A stretch of DNA of 13,583 bases, from contig NZ_CAMPHI010000078.1 in NCBI RefSeq assembly GCF_946885955.1, positions 1-13,583 of the forward strand, given 5' to 3'. Position numbers and translations under genes: made by a program. The DNA is from an uncultured Pseudomonas sp. Lineage in GTDB: Bacteria > Pseudomonadota > Gammaproteobacteria > Pseudomonadales > Pseudomonadaceae. Positions 1 to 6,454 of this stretch are shown here, in pieces. Under the pieces are notes generated by a model. It ran no database searches, was not told the origin of the DNA, and was given only the letters and a program-made list of their open reading frames with translations. Each line of letters starts with the position of its first letter. Position 1 is the first letter of the stretch.

Positions 1-10
1 TTCTAAAACC

Positions 11-44
11 AAACCCCCCATCCGTGTAAACGGGTGGGGGGTTT
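11..44. terminator. Strong rho-independent terminator hairpin of an upstream gene
   Basis: The arms at 11-20 and 35-44 (AAACCCCCCA / TGGGGGGTTT) are perfectly complementary. An inner CCG/CGG adds three pairs around a short loop. The T-run at the end of the 3' arm and the following GTCTTT fit an intrinsic terminator on the plus strand, and the A-run in the 5' arm would let it work in both directions. The gene it ends is left of the window. Seen directly; function inferred. Confidence 0.75.
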
Positions 45-69
45 GTCTTTGCGCGGGAAAATACTTGCC

Positions 70-80
70 TGGGGTTTGTA
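70..80. repeat. Target site duplication of the IS4-family element, left copy
   Basis: TGGGGTTTGTA abuts the left inverted repeat of the insertion sequence. It is repeated exactly at 1376-1386, next to the right inverted repeat. Eleven bp is within the range known for IS4-family elements. The intact duplication means the element arrived by simple transposition and its flanks have not since recombined. Confidence 0.9.
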
Positions 81-93
81 CACTAGTGTCCGG
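81..93 (+). repeat. Left terminal inverted repeat of the IS
   Basis: CACTAGTGTCCGG is the exact reverse complement of 1363-1375. Its outer eight bases are themselves a palindrome (CACTAGTG), so each IS end carries a small internal dyad. Confidence 0.9.
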
Positions 94-180
94 ATAAAAC
101 TGAAGTGTGAGCTCTGGCGCGCTTGCTAGGTCTAAGGTTGAGGACAATCAGCCGGTGCCCTACTCAATTCCGGTCTTGTC

Positions 181-1356
181 ATGTTCAGCCAAATCCGTTT
201 TTCGAAACTGCTCCAGGCGATCCCGCGACACGCTTTCAATAAAGCTGTCCAGGACTCGGGCGGGGATCGCTACGCCAAGCGTTTTAGCTCCTGGGATTTG
301 CTGGTGACGATGATCTTTGGTCAGGTCAATCAGATTCAAAGCCTGCGCACCCTGAGCACGGCGTTCGGCTCATTGAGCGCTCATCACTATCATCTCAACG
401 CCCGCAGCATGAGCCGCTCGACGCTGTCTGATGCCTTGAGCAAGCGCAGCCCAGAGCCCTTGCGGCTGCTCTGCGAACACCTGCTGCAAGGCGTTGCACG
501 CAAACAACGGCGGTCGATCCAGGAAAAAATCTGTCTGATCGATTCCACTTCAATCACGCTTCGCGGACCAGGCTTCGACGAGTGGGCGAAGGCCACTAAG
601 ACCCGGATCACTCAGGGCTTGAAAGTGCATATGGCGATTGATCCGCGGCAGTCGGCGCCGACTTATGCCAACGTGACCTATGCCAACGTCAATGACATGA
701 CCGATGCCCAAGGCATGAGCCTCGAAGCCGACATGACTTACGTGTTCGACAAGGGTTATTGCGACTACAGCTGGTGGCACAGGATCGACCAAAGCGGCGC
801 CTTTTTCGTCACTCGCTTAAAGCGTAACGCCAACGTGAGCCACGTTAAGGAGCATTCGTCTCCCACCGAAAAGGCCGAGAACATCGAGAGGGATGAGGTC
901 GTACAGTTCAATAATCGGCAATTAAATGGGCGTAAAAACCCCTACAAAGACCAGGCCGTGCGGCGAATTCAGATCAAACGTGATGACCATGACCCCCCGA
1001 TGATCTTGGTTACCAACGACTTTTCCCGCAGCGCAGCAGAGATCGCCGCCCTTTATAAAGATCGCTGGCAAATCGAACTGTTCTTTAAGTGGCTAAAGCA
1101 AAAACTCAATCTGAAGCGCTATCTCGGATTCTCCGAAAATGCCGTACGCATCCAGATTTACAGCGCCTTGATCACCTACTTGCTGATGACGGTGTATCTG
1201 CAGCGCTCCGACTACCAAGGGTCCATTTCCGAGCTGGCTATCATGTTGGCGCATTGCTTGTTTGAGCGGCCCAACACCCATCACTTCCTGCAGCTACGAA
1301 GGCAGCGACAGGAAGAGGAATTAAACGCTATTCAGCAACGCATCATTTTCCAGTGA
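181..1356 (+). CDS. IS4-family transposase (DDE type)
   Basis: A 391-aa transposase that would catalyse excision and integration of the surrounding IS. The N-terminal part (about 1-75, beginning MFSQIRFSKLLQAIP) resembles the DUF4372-type DNA-binding region common in this family. The catalytic triad can be placed at D121 (CLIDSTS), D190 (VFDKGY) and E299. The family's YREK signature is complete: Y292, R295, E299, K306. The first ATG after an in-frame stop was taken as the start; the ribosome site before it is weak, as is usual for IS genes. The length is normal and there is no frameshift. One oddity is a 5-residue tandem repeat (TYANV twice, residues 161-170) encoded by a 15-bp near-duplication. 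Confidence 0.95.
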   Translation: MFSQIRFSKLLQAIPRHAFNKAVQDSGGDRYAKRFSSWDLLVTMIFGQVNQIQSLRTLSTAFGSLSAHHYHLNARSMSRSTLSDALSKRSPEPLRLLCEHLLQGVARKQRRSIQEKICLIDSTSITLRGPGFDEWAKATKTRITQGLKVHMAIDPRQSAPTYANVTYANVNDMTDAQGMSLEADMTYVFDKGYCDYSWWHRIDQSGAFFVTRLKRNANVSHVKEHSSPTEKAENIERDEVVQFNNRQLNGRKNPYKDQAVRRIQIKRDDHDPPMILVTNDFSRSAAEIAALYKDRWQIELFFKWLKQKLNLKRYLGFSENAVRIQIYSALITYLLMTVYLQRSDYQGSISELAIMLAHCLFERPNTHHFLQLRRQRQEEELNAIQQRIIFQ

Positions 1357-1362
1357 TTTTTA

Positions 1363-1375
1363 CCGGACACTAGTG
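1363..1375 (-). repeat. Right terminal inverted repeat of the IS
   Basis: CCGGACACTAGTG is the exact inverse of the left end at 81-93. It starts seven bases after the transposase stop codon and directly abuts the second copy of the target duplication. Confidence 0.9.
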
Positions 1376-1386
1376 TGGGGTTTGTA
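1376..1386. repeat. Target site duplication of the IS4-family element, right copy
   Basis: TGGGGTTTGTA is identical to 70-80. Removing the IS and one copy restores TGCCT-GGGGTTTGT-AGGCA, a 5-bp stem with a 9-nt loop. The duplication covers exactly the loop plus its closing base pair. Confidence 0.9.
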
Positions 1387-1494
1387 GGCAGTCAACAAAG
1401 GCATCGCTATCATTTTGGCCCTTAAGCCTCGAGCTATGCACGACGCCTTGGATGGTACGTATCGCCGCTCCGTTATTATCCAAAAATGATTGTC

Positions 1495-1526
1495 AGCAAA
1501 AAGCCACCCGTAGGTGGCTTTTTGCT
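1495..1526 (-). terminator. Terminator of queD
   Basis: A perfect 14-bp stem (AGCAAAAAGCCACC and its complement) closes on a 4-nt loop, 12 bp past the queD stop codon. On the minus strand the 3' arm contains GGTGGC followed by five Ts, the classical intrinsic terminator layout. The A-run in the other arm makes it symmetrical, so it may also stop transcription coming from the IS side. Confidence 0.88.
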
Positions 1527-1538
1527 GTGGACTTTCCG

Positions 1539-1895
1539 TCAGTCGCCGCGGTATTCGCAGCCGCTAGTGCAGGTTTCGTGGATACGAACGCGCGAGAGTT
1601 CAGGAAGGAGCGGTTTGAGTTGTTGCCAGATCCACTTGGCGAGAACTTCGCTGGTTGGGTTTTCCAAGCCAGGAATATCATTGAGATAGTTGTGGTCAAG
1701 TTGCTCGTAAAGCGGCTTGAAAATAGCTTTGATTTCGGAGAAATCACGAATCCAGCCGGTGTATGGGTCTACTTCACCCTCGATATAGATGGCCACGCGA
1801 AACGAGTGGCCGTGTAGACGCCCACATTTATGGCCGTCAGGGACATGGGGAAGGCGATGAGCTGCCTCGAAAATAAATTCTTTAAACAGTTCCAC
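1539..1895 (-). CDS. queD: 6-carboxy-5,6,7,8-tetrahydropterin synthase (QueD)
   Basis: QueD converts 7,8-dihydroneopterin triphosphate to 6-carboxytetrahydropterin, an early cytoplasmic step of queuosine (preQ0) synthesis. The protein has the PTPS fold signature. The zinc ligands are H13, H28 and H30 (RLHGH), the catalytic cysteine is C24 (HKCGR), with H68 (LDHNYLND) and E107 (HETCTSG) downstream. I chose a GTG start at 1895, giving 118 aa, the usual family length, with GAGAG ahead of it. The frame stays open to an ATG at 1931, but that would add 12 atypical residues and place the start inside a hairpin. The gene lies 106 bp downstream of the catalase-like gene on the same strand and may be read through from it or have its own promoter. 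It ends at the strong hairpin 1495-1526. Confidence 0.93.
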   Translation of the reverse strand: MELFKEFIFEAAHRLPHVPDGHKCGRLHGHSFRVAIYIEGEVDPYTGWIRDFSEIKAIFKPLYEQLDHNYLNDIPGLENPTSEVLAKWIWQQLKPLLPELSRVRIHETCTSGCEYRGD

Positions 1896-1915
1896 GGTAC
1901 GTCTCTCTGCTGATG

Positions 1916-1933
1916 GCGTGCCATGAGGCACGC
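1916..1933 (-). promoter_or_regulatory. Hairpin in the queD 5' leader
   Basis: A perfect 7-bp stem (GCGTGCC / GGCACGC) with a 4-nt loop lies about 20 nt before the queD start on the minus strand. There is no U-run after it, so it is not a good terminator of the upstream gene. It could shape access to the queD ribosome site or protect a processed end. I see no preQ1 riboswitch pattern around it. Structure seen; role unknown. Confidence 0.4.
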
Positions 1934-2001
1934 TTCGATAAGCAGCAATATTACCAGCTAGACCGACGCTTTAACCAACCGGCGCGCCTCTGAACCCCAG
2001 C

Positions 2002-3159
2002 TCAATTCTTTAAGCTGGAGGTGTCGGAGGCATGGTTCCTGTCATGACGATAGGCGCTGATGGCTTCATATACGGCTTTTCTCAAGCGGTTAATACCCCC
2101 AATCGGCTGGTGCTCGGGCAAGGAGTGCCAAGGGTTGAAGGAAAGATTGTCACAGAACAGATTCTGTTCGCGGCTATCGAAGTCCTGAGCTGGCAGGTAA
2201 ATATTTGCCACTGTTTCAAAGGCCGAGATGGACTCGTCCCACTCCACGCTGGGGTCTTCGATCGGCATGTAGTAAGCAGGGTTTTGTCGCTGTACTTGCA
2301 GGGCGAAACAGGCGGGCACACGGTCCAGGGACAGTTGTTGATAAAGGGCATTACGCAGGAAGTTAGGTAAATCCCTGTTCTGCTCAGGAAGTTCATAGCG
2401 TGGGCAGTTTTCCGGCGCAGGCACGACACGGTATTTGATATTGAGTGGGCCAAGCTTGAAGGGTGCGATGGAGTTATAGGTGCTGGAAATCGGGCTTTCA
2501 GGTGCAGGAGCCAAGGTTTTCAAGGCAATGATCAAATGGCGGACTTCCCAGCTACGTGGGTCCCAGCTCGGAAAAAATGCCAATATTTGCTGTCCATTAG
2601 CCTGAGCTGCGAAGTTGCTGCTGTATTCGGCCACGTCGCGGACAAAGAATGTTGGATGATTGAACATCACAAAATCTTGTTCGGCTGCGTGTTGCGGGGC
2701 CTTGCTGAGTTTTTCGCCTGGTACTTCGAGCAGCTTGATTGCCATGCCGCGGGCATCTCTGGCTCGATCGAACTGTGGATATGCATTGCCATTGGATAAG
2801 CGCATCCAGGCTTGCCAGGTTTTACCGGGCTCACTGAAAACCCCCTGCTGCAAATCGCTGTCGAGGTCGCTCAGTACACTGACTTGCGCCTTCAGGCAGC
2901 CATGGGCCTTGGCATGTGCATCGCGCAGGACACGGGTATTGTCGCGATGCTGTTCCACGACACGCACGGCGTCCTCGATAATCCTCTGGGTAAAGCTGGC
3001 CTCGTCAGCTGGGATCTGCTCCTCGCTGGCGACCGGGCCGGAGAATTTCCAGCCGTAGTAGGCTGCGCTTATCGCCCAACCGGCCAGTCCTGTCGCAATG
3101 AGTAACAGCAGCATCTTGCCGAGCAGTCGACCAAGCCATAGCCAGAAATGTTTGAGCAT
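2002..3159 (-). CDS. Membrane-anchored catalase-fold heme protein
   Basis: A 385-aa protein of the catalase-related family (small subunit, no NADPH or C-terminal flavodoxin domain). Residues about 12-35 form one hydrophobic anchor with K/R residues before it, predicting a short cytoplasmic tail and a periplasmic heme domain. Visible family marks are the distal His (H86 in AHGCLKA), an RLSNG motif near 120, DARGMAIKLL (135-144), the distal Asn (N167 in MFNHPTFF), and the proximal R360-x3-Y364 (RKAVY), matching the Tyr heme ligand of catalases and catalase-related allene oxide synthases. I chose the ATG at 3159 rather than the in-frame TTG at 3168 because AAGGA lies 10 nt before the ATG but only 1 nt before the TTG. 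It follows the di-heme cytochrome gene by 77 bp on the same strand, probably as one transcript. True catalase activity is uncertain: proteins of this type may instead act on organic or lipid peroxides. Confidence 0.85.
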   Translation of the reverse strand: MLKHFWLWLGRLLGKMLLLLIATGLAGWAISAAYYGWKFSGPVASEEQIPADEASFTQRIIEDAVRVVEQHRDNTRVLRDAHAKAHGCLKAQVSVLSDLDSDLQQGVFSEPGKTWQAWMRLSNGNAYPQFDRARDARGMAIKLLEVPGEKLSKAPQHAAEQDFVMFNHPTFFVRDVAEYSSNFAAQANGQQILAFFPSWDPRSWEVRHLIIALKTLAPAPESPISSTYNSIAPFKLGPLNIKYRVVPAPENCPRYELPEQNRDLPNFLRNALYQQLSLDRVPACFALQVQRQNPAYYMPIEDPSVEWDESISAFETVANIYLPAQDFDSREQNLFCDNLSFNPWHSLPEHQPIGGINRLRKAVYEAISAYRHDRNHASDTSSLKN

Positions 3160-3236
3160 TGGAGACAAATCCTTGTGTGTCGTGATTTTCGATAGGCAAC
3201 CTGCTGCCTGGCGTCTGCCGCGTAGGCGGGACCTCG

Positions 3237-5108
3237 TTATTCACACTCGGGGCCGGGCGTCCAAGGTTTCGCCTCGCTCGGCTCCAGTCGTTCTTCAAGG
3301 GCATCATTACCCAGCACTTTAAGGTATTCGATCAGCGCCCAGCGCTCGTGAGGCTGCAGTGCCCGCCCGATCACGCCATTCTCTCGACAGCCTGCGCGGA
3401 ACTCATGCCCGCGATTACTGTTGCCGGTGATCGATGTATCGAAAAGAAAACCACCGGGGAACTCTGAAGTTTCGAAGCCGACCTGCTTGGGATTGAACTC
3501 GGCATTACCGACCCAGAACTGGTTCTGTCGTTCTGATACGGGAGAAAGTAGCTGAAACAAGGTGGGAACCGAGCCGTTATGCAAGAAGGGCGGGGTGGCC
3601 CAGATGCCATCCAGCGGGCGGGCTTTGTAGCCGCGTTTTTCCTGAACGCCGATGGGAAGGCCAAAGCCATTCATGTGCGGGCGCTCATGAGGTGGGATAC
3701 CTGCGTCCTGGTAGGCGCGGTCTTCTACATAGGCGGTGATATATGCAAGGCCCTTGGCGCTGGAAATGTTCTTGAAGTCGAGGTCGTTCGGCGTCGCTCC
3801 TAAGAGGCGTACATCCAACCTGCCCACTTCGGCTTTCGTCCATCCCAGTTTGCTGATATCGAATCGATTATCGGCAATATTGTTGGCCGTTGTGGCATCG
3901 GTGCCCACCATATCGACCGGCACAATGCGCATGCGCCATTCTGGGTCGCGGGTCGGGGCAAAGCGCTTGTCCGGAGCTTTGGGCGCGGGGGCGTGGCAGT
4001 ATGCGCAGTTCTCGCTGAACAGGGCCCGACCCTGGCTGGCCAGCTCCAGGTCAATCGGGCCGAGTACGGCTTCTGGCCAATGGGGCGGTTTGAGTCGTTT
4101 CAGGGTTTCTTCAAGGGTGAACAAGTCCCGTATACGTACGCCCGAGGCATAGCGCTCGGACTCTGCAACAGGACTGCCATCAGCCTGTAACAACTGGAGC
4201 GGTGCCCCCACGCCAAGCGCTTCACCAATGTTCCGTGCCATGGGTTGCATGGCTGATCCATTCCACTGCACCCAGTCGAATTTCCAGATATCCCAGACTT
4301 GCGGATAGCTGACAGGCGCGTTGGCGATGCGGTAGTTTTTTGCATCGATCACGTCACCGAAGACGCTATTGGCGATGCGTCCGAAGGCATCGGTGCGACC
4401 AAAACCTTCCTCGGTCGGATAAAGACCACGGTGCCAGTCGTTGAAGGCAGTGCCAAGCATGCGATAAAGGACTTCTTTGAACTCGGCACGCAACTTTTCC
4501 CGGCCATCCTCATAATCATCGCCCAGGACTTCTTTAGCGAAACGCCTGAATTTCAGCGGATTGTAATAGGTGAAGGCCATGCTCATACCCAGCGCCTGAC
4601 CAAAGCTGCCGCCTTTGAGTGTGGGCACGGTCGACGCAAGGGAGTGCAGGGCGGCGCCACCATCGATGCGAACCGCCTGCCCTTTGTAATGTAATTGCCC
4701 TGTGTGGCAGGCTGCGCAGCTGATATCGAGGTAGTGAGCACCAGTCGTGCTGTCTTCGTGCCGAGTGAAGCCGACGGGCAGGTTTGCCGGATTTAACGGG
4801 GTGGCTTGTTGCTGCGGGTCGATCAAGAAACCGAAACGTGCCAGGTAGGCCGGAGTCGCGAATTTGCTACTTCCCAGCGGCATCTCCAAGGCACTGAACC
4901 ACTCATAACGCAGGCCTTTGACCTGAGTGCCTTGTGGGGTGTAATAGAAAGTTTGCCGGTCTTCAGCGCTCCATTGTTCGAGATAATGGAGCTTTTCCGG
5001 TTGCCGATAGAGAGGCAGGTTAGGATAGGCCACAAAGTACAAGGCAATACCCAATCCGATAACCACTAGTAGCAGAAACCCGTAGAGGGCACGGCGCAGT
5101 GTTTGCAT
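3237..5108 (-). CDS. Membrane-anchored di-heme c-type cytochrome (CcP/RoxA-like)
   Basis: A 623-aa protein with an uncleaved N-terminal anchor (about 8-28, preceded by two arginines), placing the rest in the periplasm. It has two covalent heme sites, CAACH (131-135) and CAYCH (368-372). The C-terminal third carries GIWATPPFLHNGSVPTL (501-517), shared by RoxA-like rubber oxygenases and long di-heme peroxidase-like proteins. At about 237 residues between hemes it is much longer than classical bacterial cytochrome c peroxidase, so simple peroxide reduction should not be assumed. Such proteins are usually labelled di-heme cytochrome c peroxidase; oxygenase or electron-transfer roles are alternatives. 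The start is supported by GGGAAG six nt before the ATG. It is the first gene of a probable operon with the catalase-fold protein and is divergent from the DUF3429 gene. No break or missing heme residue is seen. Confidence 0.87.
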   Translation of the reverse strand: MQTLRRALYGFLLLVVIGLGIALYFVAYPNLPLYRQPEKLHYLEQWSAEDRQTFYYTPQGTQVKGLRYEWFSALEMPLGSSKFATPAYLARFGFLIDPQQQATPLNPANLPVGFTRHEDSTTGAHYLDISCAACHTGQLHYKGQAVRIDGGAALHSLASTVPTLKGGSFGQALGMSMAFTYYNPLKFRRFAKEVLGDDYEDGREKLRAEFKEVLYRMLGTAFNDWHRGLYPTEEGFGRTDAFGRIANSVFGDVIDAKNYRIANAPVSYPQVWDIWKFDWVQWNGSAMQPMARNIGEALGVGAPLQLLQADGSPVAESERYASGVRIRDLFTLEETLKRLKPPHWPEAVLGPIDLELASQGRALFSENCAYCHAPAPKAPDKRFAPTRDPEWRMRIVPVDMVGTDATTANNIADNRFDISKLGWTKAEVGRLDVRLLGATPNDLDFKNISSAKGLAYITAYVEDRAYQDAGIPPHERPHMNGFGLPIGVQEKRGYKARPLDGIWATPPFLHNGSVPTLFQLLSPVSERQNQFWVGNAEFNPKQVGFETSEFPGGFLFDTSITGNSNRGHEFRAGCRENGVIGRALQPHERWALIEYLKVLGNDALEERLEPSEAKPWTPGPECE

Positions 5109-5282
5109 TAGGCACTTCCCTGATGTTTTTTTATTTGTTCGTATTTATGCCAAGCGCATCAAGTAATGGCAAGCTGCTATTGCTGTATGAGCGAGCAAAT
5201 CCCCCGCGCGATCACAAGAACTGGGTCGTCGGGTATGAACGAATATGGATGATAGGCGCTATATCGGACCAAGGAGCGATAC

Positions 5283-5756
5283 ATGCACCCATTTGACGCT
5301 GAAAAGCCCCCGCGGCTGGCTGTTCTATTAGGGTATGCGGGGCTAACGCCATTCGTTGGTGGCGCCTTAGGTATTTGGATCATTCCAGCGGGTTGGCGCG
5401 AGTTCGTGCTTGCGTCTTTGCTGGATTATGCTGCAGTGATTCTGGCCTTTATGGGCGCTATTCACTGGGGGCTGGCGATGCGTGCGGAAGCCAAGGATGA
5501 GCGCGCCCAGATTCAGCTCGCGCTGTCGGTAATTCCGCCATTGTTTGGTTGGCTGGCGATTGCCCCCGGTGTGCCTATTGGCTTGGCACTACCGATGCTT
5601 CTGCTGGCGTTTGTCGGCCTATACCTGGCGGATTTGCGAGCGGTCCGTTTGGGAATGGCGCCGTTTTGGTACAGCAGATTGCGCACGCCATTGACGCTGG
5701 TGGTCGCGGTTAGCCTGTTACTGGCCTGGGTAGCTGCGATAACCGAACAGGCTTAG
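5283..5756 (+). CDS. DUF3429 inner membrane protein
   Basis: A 157-aa, very hydrophobic protein with about four to five membrane segments (about 12-32, 42-63, 80-95, 98-115, 133-152). The pattern LLGYAGLTPFVGGALG near the N-terminus and FMGAIHWGLAM at about 58-68 match the DUF3429 family, whose function is unknown. The start is well supported: AAGGAG at 5271-5276 with a 6-nt spacer. It is transcribed away from the di-heme cytochrome gene across a 174-bp gap, so the two may share a promoter region, but I see no convincing operator there. Its TAG stop is the first three bases of an inverted repeat that ends at the stop of the next, convergent gene. Confidence 0.85.
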   Translation: MHPFDAEKPPRLAVLLGYAGLTPFVGGALGIWIIPAGWREFVLASLLDYAAVILAFMGAIHWGLAMRAEAKDERAQIQLALSVIPPLFGWLAIAPGVPIGLALPMLLLAFVGLYLADLRAVRLGMAPFWYSRLRTPLTLVVAVSLLLAWVAAITEQA

Positions 5757-5834
5757 CAGGTATTGACGATGCCTCGTGAAAAGTAGGCAGCGTGCCTGTT
5801 CGCGGCTGCCTCGCTGCGCTTCAACGGCCTGCTA
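5754..5834. repeat. 81-bp inverted repeat spanning two convergent stop codons
   Basis: The outer arms TAGCAGG (5754-5760) and CCTGCTA (5828-5834) are exact complements. Each begins with the stop codon of the gene it closes. An inner stem AGGCAGC (5785-5791) / GCTGCCT (5805-5811) is also exact. No U-run is present, so intrinsic termination would be weak, though two converging transcripts would both end in this structure. The right arm read on the minus strand (TAGCAGGCCGTTGAA) closely resembles the left end of the larger repeat at 8122-8325 (TAGCAGGTTGTTGAA), suggesting both belong to one dispersed repeat family. Confidence 0.55.
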
Positions 5835-6446
5835 GCAATTAAGGCTGTCGGCCTGCCGATACAGCAGCAACAGTTTATGGGTAATGCTTTGCTGGATGTC
5901 GTCGCGTTCGAAGCTGGAAAGGCGGGTGAGGTTGGCCACCTGCAGGCGATGCAGATGAATGTAGGGCATCTGCTGATCGAACTCGCGTAGATCGCCTTTC
6001 ATCATGATTGGCAGGAATACGTCGCCAGCTTTTTTCTGGCTGCTGATTATCTGAGCCAGGGCCGCCTTGAACGGCATGGTTTTCGGGCCAGGGCCGCCGC
6101 TTTTGAGCTGGGTGGTCAGTAGCAGACCCGGTTTGCCCAGGACTGCGCCAGGCAGCACACAAAGGCCCGTCTTGCGTATCGCATGTACTTCGATGCCATG
6201 CAGGGTGTCATGGAACGCATAGGGGTTGGGTAGCACCACCATCTTGCGGCCCATGTCGCTGGGGAAGTGCAGGTTGTAGTTGGTATAAAGCTGGCGAACG
6301 GACTCCGAATAGACACACAAGCGATTCTCGAACAGTTTGATAAACCGCTCTGCCAGTTCACGTCGGGCCATGTTGTCCATGTCCCAGATCAGGTCCTGAT
6401 TCTGCGGCTTGTTGAGATCGACTTCCTGATGTTCCATGGTGCTCAT
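5832..6446 (-). CDS. Protein of unknown function, chemoreceptor operon partner
   Basis: I do not recognise this 204-aa protein. It has no signal peptide or membrane segment and looks soluble and mixed alpha/beta. The middle is the most patterned part: VVLPNPYAFHDTLHGIEVHAI (about 70-90), a hydrophobic stretch GAVLGKPGLLLTTQ (100-113), then a glycine/proline-rich loop SGGPGPKTMP (116-125). The C-terminal 40 residues are probably helical and rich in leucine and glutamine. It starts 8 nt after the chemoreceptor gene ends; the ribosome site GGAAG overlaps the last bases of that gene's TAA stop, so translation is likely coupled. A second ATG three codons in is possible but less well placed. The tight coupling suggests a role linked to the receptor, but nothing in the sequence shows what. 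Confidence 0.8.
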   Translation of the reverse strand: MSTMEHQEVDLNKPQNQDLIWDMDNMARRELAERFIKLFENRLCVYSESVRQLYTNYNLHFPSDMGRKMVVLPNPYAFHDTLHGIEVHAIRKTGLCVLPGAVLGKPGLLLTTQLKSGGPGPKTMPFKAALAQIISSQKKAGDVFLPIMMKGDLREFDQQMPYIHLHRLQVANLTRLSSFERDDIQQSITHKLLLLYRQADSLNC

Positions 6447-6454
6447 GTTCTTCC

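Larger units (their letters stand above)
81..1375 (+). mobile_element. Complete IS4-family insertion sequence, 1295 bp
   Basis: The boundaries are fixed by perfect 13-bp terminal inverted repeats (81-93 and 1363-1375) and by an 11-bp direct repeat outside them. The similarity of the ends continues inward: CACTAGTGTCCGG is followed by ATAAAA on the left and by TAAAA on the inverted right end. One full-length transposase gene fills the element, with about 100 bp of leader and about 20 bp after the stop. Nothing looks decayed, so the copy is probably transposition-competent. It sits in the intergenic space between an upstream terminator and the queD terminator and disrupts no visible gene. I cannot assign an ISfinder name without a search. 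Confidence 0.94.

Noticed and set aside
1539..1931. Longer QueD from an ATG at 1931 (130 aa)
   Set aside because: The extra 12 residues are atypical, the ATG is inside a hairpin stem, and the GTG at 1895 gives the standard 118 aa with a ribosome site.
1896..1935. preQ1 riboswitch upstream of queD
   Set aside because: There is a hairpin but no A-rich tail or pseudoknot partner of the known preQ1 classes.
1997..2018. Terminator for the catalase-like gene (CCAGCT / AGCTGG)
   Set aside because: A 6-bp stem with a 10-nt loop that overlaps the last codons and lacks a U-run; too weak to call.
5167..5184. Sigma-54-like promoter upstream of the DUF3429 gene (TGGCAA...TTGCT)
   Set aside because: The GG and GC elements are 12 nt apart instead of the required 10, so the -24/-12 geometry fails.
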